Assembly (NCBI GenBank): GCA_043772945.1
Contig: JAYVFR010000014.1
Coordinates: 1 to 35,832 of the forward strand
Reading direction: 5' to 3'
Length of the DNA stretch: 35,832 nt
From: JAYVFR01 sp043772945
GTDB lineage: Bacteria; Patescibacteriota; JACMRA01
Positions 15,932 to 22,520 of this stretch are shown piece by piece. Each line of letters opens with the position of its first letter. Position 1 is the stretch's first letter. Position numbers and translations under genes: made by a program. The notes under the pieces were generated by a model. That model was not told where the DNA came from and did not search any database. It was given only the letters and a program-made list of their open reading frames with translations.

Positions 15932-17710
15932 ATGCATAAAAATCTACAAACATTCTTTGAATATATTAAAACTGAAAAAAAAGCCTTTATGCTTGGGCTT
16001 CTAGTTGTCCTGATTAATACCGGGGGTAATCTGTTGCTCCCAATTGGAATTCAGTATATTATTGAAAATTCAATTAAAAACACAAATTTTAGTCTCCTAC
16101 AAAATATTTCACTAGCAGGTTTTTTTATTTTCCTTATTTTAGCAGTTCTTTCAAGATTTCAAGTTGTAATTATAGGTTTTGCAGCCCAGAGAATAACCAG
16201 AAAAATTAAAACCAATCTAGTAGCCAAAATCCAAAAACTAGACAGTCAATACTTTATCAGCAACTCCTCAGGAGATCTAATCTCAAAGATAACTGGTGAT
16301 ACTCAAAAAGTTAGTAGTTTTTTTGGAGAATATATTTTTCAGTTTACTACCTCATTTTTTAGTTTCATTGCCCTTGGAATTTATCTGTTTACGCTCCAAC
16401 CCGTTTTAGCGATTGTGGCTTATTCAAGCCTTGTTTTTGTGGTTTTGATTAGTCAGTTTTTAAACCCTAGAATTAAAAGCTCGACAATAAATTCTCTGAC
16501 TGAAAGCGGTAAGTTTAAAGGGTTTTTGAGTGACAATTTTAACAATTATCAAATTATTGAAGCTTACAGCCTTCAAGACAACTTAGTCAACGAATTTAAA
16601 GAATATAACTTTTCGCTTGAAAAAATCACTTCTAAAAGTCGAATTTATACAACAATTTTCCGGGCTCTCTATAACTTTAGCTCCAACCTTGCTCTTTTAC
16701 TTGTAATTATTGCCACTCTTTACCTTCTAAATAACAGTAACCTTGCCATTAAACCTTTAACCATATCACTAATTATTGCTTTTATCTATGCGACTATTAA
16801 ATTTTTTGATCCACTTAGGACCCTTGGCTCTGTTTTTACAACCCTCTCTGAAGCCCTCGCAGCTTTCGTAAGACTTGATGAAGTGATGAATACTGAGATT
16901 GTTACACCTTTTAAAAAAAACTCTCAAAAAACTGACCAAACCCAAAATCTGGAGAATGCAATTGAGGTAAAAAATTTAAAATTTACCTATAAAAATAATC
17001 CCGATAAGCTAATTTGTGATAACATAAATTTAATTGCTAAAACTAATTCTAAAGTTGCAATTATTGGCCCAACAGGTCAGGGTAAAAGCACAATCGCTAA
17101 ACTTATTTCTGGTTTATTAATTCCAAATACTGGAGAAATTAAAATCTTTGGCAAAAATATTAATGAATACACACAAGAGGAATACTATAAAATAATCGGT
17201 TTTATTCTGCAAGATCCCTATTTATTTAGTGGAACGGTAGCTAGTAACATTAGCTATGGGAATCCTAAATATACAAATTCAAACTTGGAAATTGAAAAAC
17301 TTAAGACATCTTTAGAACCAGAAGACATAACTAAACCTCAAATTAAAACCCTCCAAGATAAATTTATCAACGAGCTTACGACCGATTTCAAACGACTTGG
17401 AATTTATGAATTGATTGATAATATTGAGGAATTTCTTACGGTGGAAGTAACTAATAATAGCCAAAATATTTCTCTCGGCCAAAAACAATTAATTAACTTT
17501 ATGCGAGTGATTCTACGAGAGCCTAAAATTATAATTTTAGATGAAGCAACCGCAAACTTAGATACAATAACGGAGCGTAAACTCCAAAATATCCTAGCAT
17601 CATTAAATAGCAAGGTTACTCAAATAGTAATTGCCCATCGCCAGAATACCATAGAGGATGCTGATCAAATTCTCCTCGTTGGGGCAGGCAAATTGGAGAA
17701 AATTCGCTAA
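15932..17710 (+). CDS. ABC exporter subunit with catalytic ATP site (membrane plus ATPase)
   Basis: The 592-aa partner has six hydrophobic segments, Walker A GPTGQGKS (about 377-384), Walker B IIILDEATANLD with catalytic Glu (about 535), and H-loop IAHRQNT. Its signature is degenerate, ISLGQKQ, so the complete ATP site is formed from its Walker motifs and the LSGGQ of the upstream subunit. Between the Q-loop and the signature there is an extra segment of roughly 40 residues (about 450-505), mostly helical and charged, not usual in this family. A 12-nt direct duplication (ttagtgattaaa twice) straddles the upstream gene's stop codon. It is convergent with the methyltransferase remnant, 17 nt away. 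Confidence 0.92.
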   Translation: MHKNLQTFFEYIKTEKKAFMLGLLVVLINTGGNLLLPIGIQYIIENSIKNTNFSLLQNISLAGFFIFLILAVLSRFQVVIIGFAAQRITRKIKTNLVAKIQKLDSQYFISNSSGDLISKITGDTQKVSSFFGEYIFQFTTSFFSFIALGIYLFTLQPVLAIVAYSSLVFVVLISQFLNPRIKSSTINSLTESGKFKGFLSDNFNNYQIIEAYSLQDNLVNEFKEYNFSLEKITSKSRIYTTIFRALYNFSSNLALLLVIIATLYLLNNSNLAIKPLTISLIIAFIYATIKFFDPLRTLGSVFTTLSEALAAFVRLDEVMNTEIVTPFKKNSQKTDQTQNLENAIEVKNLKFTYKNNPDKLICDNINLIAKTNSKVAIIGPTGQGKSTIAKLISGLLIPNTGEIKIFGKNINEYTQEEYYKIIGFILQDPYLFSGTVASNISYGNPKYTNSNLEIEKLKTSLEPEDITKPQIKTLQDKFINELTTDFKRLGIYELIDNIEEFLTVEVTNNSQNISLGQKQLINFMRVILREPKIIILDEATANLDTITERKLQNILASLNSKVTQIVIAHRQNTIEDADQILLVGAGKLEKIR

Positions 17711-17727
17711 GACTCAGTCCGCACTAG

Positions 17728-18363
17728 CTATCCTTTCAAGAATCCGTATTCGTAGACTTTTGGTTGGATTTTGAGGGTTAGGAGTTTGAGATTGTCTCGA
17801 AGCTTAGTCAGGAGACTTGTGTAGATTACATCCTCACTCTTGTTATTCATCCGACCCAGGCTATTTCGCCCTTGGAAATGCTCGCGAATATCGTAGAGAC
17901 TGGCATTGACATTGCAACCAGGCAAGCTATGATAATAACGCCAGAGTTCAAGCCCCGCGTCAAAGACCGCACGCGCCTCTATCCCAAATTCTAATTTTTG
18001 GGGTGTTTGAACTATTTCCAAGTCACTCATAAGATCCCCGGACTCCTCAGGCTTGAATTTGCCCGTCATAAAATCGGTCATAAAATTACTCTCAAATCTC
18101 TCCCGGGCGTTGACCTGAGTCTCGGTAAATGGTATCCAGTGATTGATGCCACCCTTGGAACTGATACGATTCTGGCCGTGAAATAGAGTATAGGCCAAAC
18201 AGTCGCTTTGAAACTCCAAATCACTCTTCCAGCCGTCACTCGGATACAAGAATTGGTCGCGATCATTCAACCAAGTAGCCTCAAAAACCTTTCTTACGGT
18301 TAAATAAATACAAGTTGGTATGAGATTATTTTTAGTAATTTTACTTCCTAAACTCCATTGGAA
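17728..18363 (-). pseudogene. C-terminal remnant of a DNA methyltransferase (restriction-modification)
   Basis: From 18363 to 17728 the minus strand encodes about 211 residues without a plausible start codon; a TTG at 18270 is the only candidate. The residues TVRKVFEATWLNDRDQFLYP, SDCLAYTLFHGQNRI, NHWIPFTE and YDIREHFQGRN, ending KVYEYGFL, are, as I recall, typical of the C-terminal specificity part of large N6-adenine DNA methyltransferases of the Eco57I-like class. The SAM-binding and NPPY catalytic regions are absent. The part 17728-18270 is visibly richer in G+C than its surroundings, suggesting transfer. Stop codon is TAG. Confidence 0.7.
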
Positions 18364-18529
18364 TTAAAGCTGATAATTCAGTTTCGAAATCGAGCTTAGG
18401 GCTAGGATTAGATTGTTTCTTGACGTTTGATTTAATTACTATTTGAGGCTCACTATCCACTTGTCTAGGTTTTGATATTTTAGTTATTTCAAAAACTTCT
18501 GGATTTTCAATCACCTGACTAATCTCCAA
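18341..18529 (-). CDS. Hypothetical small protein, 62 aa
   Basis: I do not recognise it. It is hydrophilic, with Pro/Ser/Lys-rich middle residues and no membrane segment. Its ATG lies inside the end of the preceding gene (19-nt overlap) and its end overlaps the methyltransferase remnant in another frame. It may be a real small gene in a compact operon or chance coding in decayed DNA. Confidence 0.35.
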   Translation of the reverse strand: MEISQVIENPEVFEITKISKPRQVDSEPQIVIKSNVKKQSNPSPKLDFETELSALIPMEFRK

Positions 18530-18744
18530 TTTTCATTTCCAAAAAATTCTAAAAATTCATAATTAGTCCAAATTTGAGTTTTACCATCATTTTCAACCAT
18601 AAAATTTACTTTTCCATTGTTAAATCTTTTAGTTACAAAAATAAAAAAAGTTGAAACCCAATTTGAATTTATAATCTTCTGAATTTCTAAACACTCTCCC
18701 TGCTTAGATTCTACTAAATTAAGCATTTCGTTTGTTGTTAGCAT
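18511..18744 (-). CDS. Hypothetical small protein, 77 aa
   Basis: No family recognised. The protein begins MLTTNEMLNLVESKQGE, has a beta-rich middle (VSTFFIFVTKRF) and an aromatic C-terminal half. It ends in TGA, one of only two UGA stops in the window. It starts 4 nt after the stop of the endonuclease remnant and overlaps the next frame by 19 nt, an operon-like arrangement. Confidence 0.45.
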   Translation of the reverse strand: MLTTNEMLNLVESKQGECLEIQKIINSNWVSTFFIFVTKRFNNGKVNFMVENDGKTQIWTNYEFLEFFGNENWRLVR

Positions 18745-18748
18745 AAAA

Positions 18749-18958
18749 TTAAATTCTAGTAATAAAGTTTTGGTTTTTTAATTCAAATTCATATTGCTCC
18801 ACTAATTCATTATAAGATAAGAATAGAATCCGATCTTTTAAGTTTTCAAAAGCTAGGTATTTCATTTTATGGTTGAATTCTTCTTTTCTTTTTGAATCTG
18901 CTACGATATATTTTTTAGCACTAAAATCTTGTAAATCTCCATATTTTAGCAATGAATT
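18749..18958 (-). pseudogene. C-terminal remnant of a type II restriction endonuclease
   Basis: The 69-codon frame encodes NSLLKYGDLQDFSAKKYIVA, then DSKRKEEF, LKDRILFLSYNELVEQY. This matches from memory the end of restriction endonuclease-like proteins, in which a 'LLRxxxLKDxxAKxxIVA' segment and a final KFxSYEEL helix follow the catalytic core. Here a stop lies directly before NSLL and the only start is TTG at 18952, so the PD-(D/E)xK core is missing. With the methyltransferase remnant it marks a decayed restriction-modification system. Confidence 0.55.
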
Positions 18959-19260
18959 TTAATTTTAGCAAAACATTTTTTTCTTTTTAAGGCTAACTTT
19001 GTAATCTGTATCATCGAAAACCCTTCAACTCTTGATAATTCCTGCCAAAACTCAATTATTTTAAAAAACACTTCTTGATAAATGTTAATAAATTCAAAAG
19101 AATTAGAATCTAATTCGGGATTATTTACGCATTTAATTTCCCCAAATCCATTCACTATTAATGCAATTTTCAAATCATCATTAGTTATACTAATTCGGTG
19201 TAACGAACATACTTTAGTTAAGTTTTTATTCGTGTGTTTGGTCTTGAATAATTTTGTCAT
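18946..19260 (-). CDS. Hypothetical protein, 104 aa, start shared with upstream neighbour
   Basis: No family recognised. Its first six residues, MTKLFK, are identical to those of the gene just upstream, and the DNA of the two starts is nearly the same, after which they diverge. Its ATG overlaps the TGA of the upstream gene (ATGA), suggesting translational coupling. The C-terminal third is Lys/Cys-rich. The end overlaps the endonuclease remnant by a few bases. Confidence 0.5.
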   Translation of the reverse strand: MTKLFKTKHTNKNLTKVCSLHRISITNDDLKIALIVNGFGEIKCVNNPELDSNSFEFINIYQEVFFKIIEFWQELSRVEGFSMIQITKLALKRKKCFAKIKIHC

Positions 19261-19646
19261 TTTCCTAACACATTGTAAATATAATTATCATAGTCAATTT
19301 CAACATCTTTGTCTTCTTGAACCAACAAGTTAATTATTTCTTTTAAATTCTTATCTGAATATTTATTGATCAAAACTTTAGCCTCAATAATATTACAACC
19401 CAGTATTTTTTGCAAAATAAAAACTCTAGCATTTTGTTGCTGATCTATAAATTCCAATAGTAAGGTTTTAATATTTTGATTTGGCTTCAATTCTAACTGG
19501 TAAAGCAAATTTGTTAGCAAATTAATGTTATTCTCTTGAATCAGTTCAAGCGTGTCGCCAGAACCAAGAGTTAAATCGTAAACCAAACTATTTTCATCTA
19601 TTATTAGGTTAGTATTACCTTTTTGGAGCTTGAATAGTTTTGTCAT
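19257..19646 (-). CDS. Hypothetical protein, 129 aa
   Basis: The ATG at 19646 is preferred to an upstream GTG (19688), because the next gene begins with the same MTKLFK. The protein is helical. A segment near the C-terminus (ARVFILQKILGCNIIEAKVL) loosely recalls the ribosomal L7/L12 C-terminal fold, but this is too weak for a functional call. It ends in TGA, overlapping the next start. The start codon lies at the edge of a 6-bp hairpin (TTGTCA/TGACAA, 19640-19664). It is the first gene of the minus-strand accessory cluster. Confidence 0.5.
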   Translation of the reverse strand: MTKLFKLQKGNTNLIIDENSLVYDLTLGSGDTLELIQENNINLLTNLLYQLELKPNQNIKTLLLEFIDQQQNARVFILQKILGCNIIEAKVLINKYSDKNLKEIINLLVQEDKDVEIDYDNYIYNVLGK

Positions 19647-19716
19647 ACAACTAATAGCTGACAAGTTTTTTTTCTTTTTTACAACCACTTATTAAGTGAA
19701 TTAATTTTTCTAATTT

Positions 19717-19734
19717 AAGAACGTTAAAGTTCTT
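19717..19734. promoter_or_regulatory. Small hairpin upstream of the cysQ-like gene
   Basis: AAGAAC (19717-19722) pairs with GTTCTT (19729-19734) over a 6-nt loop. It precedes the terminator-like hairpin at 19747. Confidence 0.4.
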
Positions 19735-19746
19735 GTTAGAAACTAG

Positions 19747-19789
19747 CTCCTTTAATCTACGCATTTGTTGTTAGATTGGGGGAGTTTTT
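19747..19789 (+). terminator. Terminator-like hairpin 42 nt before the cysQ-like start
   Basis: CTCCTTTAATCT (19747-19758) pairs with AGATTGGGGGAG (19773-19784) as a continuous 12-bp stem with three U-G pairs, a 14-nt loop and a following TTTTT. It points toward cysQ. It may stop antisense transcripts coming from the cluster on the left, or act as an attenuator if transcription starts upstream. Confidence 0.55.
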
Positions 19790-19802
19790 GTTTGCAATAA
19801 TT

Positions 19803-19831
19803 TTGAAACTAATTTTTAGTAAGTTTATATA
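19803..19831 (+). promoter_or_regulatory. Promoter for the cysQ-like gene
   Basis: TTGAAA (19803-19808), 17-nt spacer, TATATA (19826-19831). The -10 box touches the first ATG (19831), so a transcript from here would support the second in-frame ATG at 19846. Confidence 0.5.
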
Positions 19832-20667
19832 TGTTTACTCAAACAATGAAACAAGAACTTGATGATTTTTTAATTCAAATTTGCACTGATGCCTCTGGAA
19901 TAATTTTGAAACACAAATTTAACAATACCCTCCAAACCAAAGAGAAAATCTCTAATCACAAAGAATATGACGAGGTAACTCTAGCAGACCTCGAAACTCA
20001 AGAATTTCTAATTACACAAATTAAATCTAAATACCAAGATTCTCAAATCATTGCTGAAGAAGGTGAGCTTAGTATCACGAATAATCAAGGATTAATATTT
20101 TCAATTGATCCAATTGACGGGACTAAGGAATATGTGCGAGGTGGGAATGAAGCTAGCATTATGATTGCGGTTCTTTATGATGGCGTTAGTGTTGCCTCAA
20201 TTGTTTACAATCCTTTTACAACTGAATATGTCCAGTATCAAGCAAGTGATAATCAAGTAATCAGACACCGAGCAGGGCATAAAGAAGTAGTTAAATTCCA
20301 AGAACCCCAAGAATCTGCTAAAGGATTAATCTTAATTAGTATAACTGACATCAGAAATGCAAGCTTAAAGGAAGTTAATTTAGATAAATGGAGCGTAGTG
20401 CTTGTTAACTCTGGAAGTTATGGATCAATTGTGGCTAAAATGATAACTAATCAAGTTAGTGGAATTTTACTTAAACCTACAACAGTTCACCCTTGGGATT
20501 CACTTCCAATGGCTATAATGCTAAATGCTCTAGGCTATAAAAAATATGAATATAATAGTGAATTTAAAAACTGGATAAAGGATGAAATCGATATAAGAAC
20601 CTCTAAAATTAAAATCCCAGTAACCATCCTAATGCATCCAAATGTGGCAGATAGCGTTTTAAAGTAA
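19831..20667 (+). CDS. 3'(2'),5'-bisphosphate nucleotidase / inositol monophosphatase family
   Basis: This Mg-dependent phosphatase family hydrolyses 3'-phosphoadenosine 5'-phosphate (CysQ) or inositol phosphates. The 278-aa protein has the metal-binding motifs: IIAEEGE near residue 75, DPIDGTKEY near 93-101, and a C-terminal WDSLPMAIML near 222 in place of the usual WDxAAG. DPIDGTKEYV fits the CysQ branch best. Residues 1-5 may be untranslated because a promoter -10 overlaps the first ATG; the second ATG is at 19846. No sulfate-assimilation genes are nearby, so a housekeeping role in nucleotide clearance is an inference. Confidence 0.82.
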   Translation: MFTQTMKQELDDFLIQICTDASGIILKHKFNNTLQTKEKISNHKEYDEVTLADLETQEFLITQIKSKYQDSQIIAEEGELSITNNQGLIFSIDPIDGTKEYVRGGNEASIMIAVLYDGVSVASIVYNPFTTEYVQYQASDNQVIRHRAGHKEVVKFQEPQESAKGLILISITDIRNASLKEVNLDKWSVVLVNSGSYGSIVAKMITNQVSGILLKPTTVHPWDSLPMAIMLNALGYKKYEYNSEFKNWIKDEIDIRTSKIKIPVTILMHPNVADSVLK

Positions 20668-20681
20668 TAGCAACGAGCTTT

Positions 20682-21200
20682 TTAACTAAATAACTCGATC
20701 GTATCGATATCATTAATTTTAGTCACTTTGATTTGTTTTGATTCTACTAATTCCTTAAAAGATTCCAGTCTAGGTTGCTTGCCAGTTACCAATTCGATAT
20801 ATTTAGGTTCGTGCTTAAATTTTAATTTCACCCATTGATAAAAACTATAAGCCGATATCAGAAACTTATCTGAATATAATCCATCCAAATTTAAAAGCTC
20901 TCCTTTAATAATATCGCTAACAAAGCTGTCTCTATCTAATTTAATATAACCTTTGCTATAATCGTAATAATAGTTAAGCACAAACAACCATTTAGATTTT
21001 TGAATATATTCAGTTTTATAATTATATTCACAACCGTTTATTACTCTACTGCTAAGAGTAGAAACAGTGTGAAAAGTCGTTTTGTAATTCATACTATTAT
21101 AATTACCTTCTAAAAGTAAGTTTTTAAGCTCTTGCTGGCGATAATTATATTGGTTTAAAATGTCTTTTAAAATAACTGCGTTTTCTGAAAGTAAAATCAT
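20682..21200 (-). CDS. Hypothetical protein, 172 aa
   Basis: No family recognised. It is Tyr- and Lys-rich with no signal peptide or membrane segment and a probable alpha/beta fold; a YNYKTEY and YYYDYSKGY stretch stands out. It is convergent with the cysQ-like gene (14 nt between stops). The frame is open over its full length and ends in TAA. Confidence 0.55.
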   Translation of the reverse strand: MILLSENAVILKDILNQYNYRQQELKNLLLEGNYNSMNYKTTFHTVSTLSSRVINGCEYNYKTEYIQKSKWLFVLNYYYDYSKGYIKLDRDSFVSDIIKGELLNLDGLYSDKFLISAYSFYQWVKLKFKHEPKYIELVTGKQPRLESFKELVESKQIKVTKINDIDTIELFS

Positions 21201-21310
21201 ATTTTTAAATTTATAAAAAAAATAGCCAAAAATGACTACTATATATTTGTCGCTAAAAGTTATAAATACTTAGAGACATCGTTAAGAATTAAAGCGTCAT
21301 CAGGTGTTTG

Positions 21311-21574
21311 CTATTCTGTTGTTTTTGAAGCTTCTTCAAAAGTAACTTCTTCAACAAAAACTTTAATCCCAAACATACCAACTTGACTTTCTGTTTTAAG
21401 TCTATAATGTCCATTTACACAAACTCTTTGTCCGCTTGGGTGTTTATATATCTTAAGCGGGTGATTTTTATCAAAACCACTTTTTTTTATGCTTTCTTTG
21501 ATTTCATCAACTCTACCTTGAAACTGAGAAGCTTTGGAAGGTTGAACCGAGGAATAATCAATCCAATATTCCAT
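21311..21574 (-). CDS. Small ParB/sulfiredoxin-like domain protein, 87 aa
   Basis: The protein matches the core of the ParB N-terminal domain: a helix with EIKESIKKSGFDKNHPLKIY, then the strand QRVCVNGHYRLKT with the GHxRL motif, then a helix and the strand IKVFVEEV. In ParB and relatives this motif binds CTP or a nucleotide phosphate. The full ParB DNA-binding region is absent, so this is a stand-alone domain as found in phage and plasmid genes or nuclease-like regulators. Ends in TAG. It is flanked by intergenic gaps of about 100 nt. Confidence 0.6.
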   Translation of the reverse strand: MEYWIDYSSVQPSKASQFQGRVDEIKESIKKSGFDKNHPLKIYKHPSGQRVCVNGHYRLKTESQVGMFGIKVFVEEVTFEEASKTTE

Positions 21575-21671
21575 GAGTTTTTATCCTCTTAAACAAATAG
21601 CTGATTACAACTGAATTGCTATATCAATTAATACATTGAGACAGAAAAAATTTAAATGTTAAATAATTCTA

Positions 21672-22466
21672 TTAAATCACACTTGAGAGATTCTCTTTAG
21701 CTTTTTTATACTCTCTGAATGTTTGAGCAGCTAATAACACAAGTAAAACCATAATTACATTAATACCATTAATCAATATCACATTTGCCTGAGCTGATTT
21801 AATTCCAATTAACGCCCAAAACAAAACAATTGCAGCTGTTGGATTAAGCTCTCTAATGCTAATAAAAATATTAATTACCAAGGCAGAGATTATCAAACCA
21901 AGCCCCCAATGGCCTTCATTGATGCCAAATCCGTTAAACCCAAGAACGTATTTGAATAAAACTATTATGTTAATAAGACTTGCTACTATACTCCAACCCA
22001 AATATATAAGGTATAGACTAGTGACGCTTGTTCTAATTTGATTGTTTTTTGGATTATTTTCAGTATTGGATTTTTTGAGCTCTAAATAAGTTTTTGCATT
22101 GAAATAAACAAGCACAAATAACATAAAAGTTGAAAGAGCGGGATTAATAAATTGCCAAAGGAAAATCCAAGTACAATTAGCAAATGAGCTTCCCGCATAA
22201 TAAGTCAAGGTTTTAAAAGTAGTTTGAATTTTCTTTAATGCAATCCCTACCCCAACAATAAGCAAACCAAGATAGATAATTGACCAAATACTAAAAGTAA
22301 ATCCAGCAGGAGTTAGAATTGTAAAAAATTTATCAGAAATCTCTTTGGTGGACAAACCACCCAAATTCCCAAAAGTAGCCAATCCGTTTACAAAAAGAGT
22401 AATTACAGTTGCGATCAAAAAACCAAATTGAAGCCAAAATTTTTTGAAATTATTCATATTTATCAT
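21672..22466 (-). CDS. TspO/MBR-like tryptophan-rich membrane protein
   Basis: The 264-aa protein has seven to eight hydrophobic segments. The segment LTPAGFTFSIWSIIYLGLL near residue 50-70 is characteristic of the tryptophan-rich sensory protein/TspO-like family, which includes tetrapyrrole-binding membrane proteins. The family's large form has more than the five TM helices of classical TspO, as here. A TTG at 22478 begins the longest frame, but ATG 22466 (or 22457) is more likely. A TTGACC element lies upstream at 22498-22503. Confidence 0.65.
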   Translation of the reverse strand: MINMNNFKKFWLQFGFLIATVITLFVNGLATFGNLGGLSTKEISDKFFTILTPAGFTFSIWSIIYLGLLIVGVGIALKKIQTTFKTLTYYAGSSFANCTWIFLWQFINPALSTFMLFVLVYFNAKTYLELKKSNTENNPKNNQIRTSVTSLYLIYLGWSIVASLINIIVLFKYVLGFNGFGINEGHWGLGLIISALVINIFISIRELNPTAAIVLFWALIGIKSAQANVILINGINVIMVLLVLLAAQTFREYKKAKENLSSVI

Positions 22467-22520
22467 ACCGAGATACAAGTATTGGAATAATTTTTATTGG
22501 TCAATGTATTAGAGAGCAAT

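Noticed and set aside
17998..18266. Alternative frames on both strands within the methyltransferase remnant
   Set aside because: They overlap sequence with clear methyltransferase similarity in another frame and arise from its higher G+C content.
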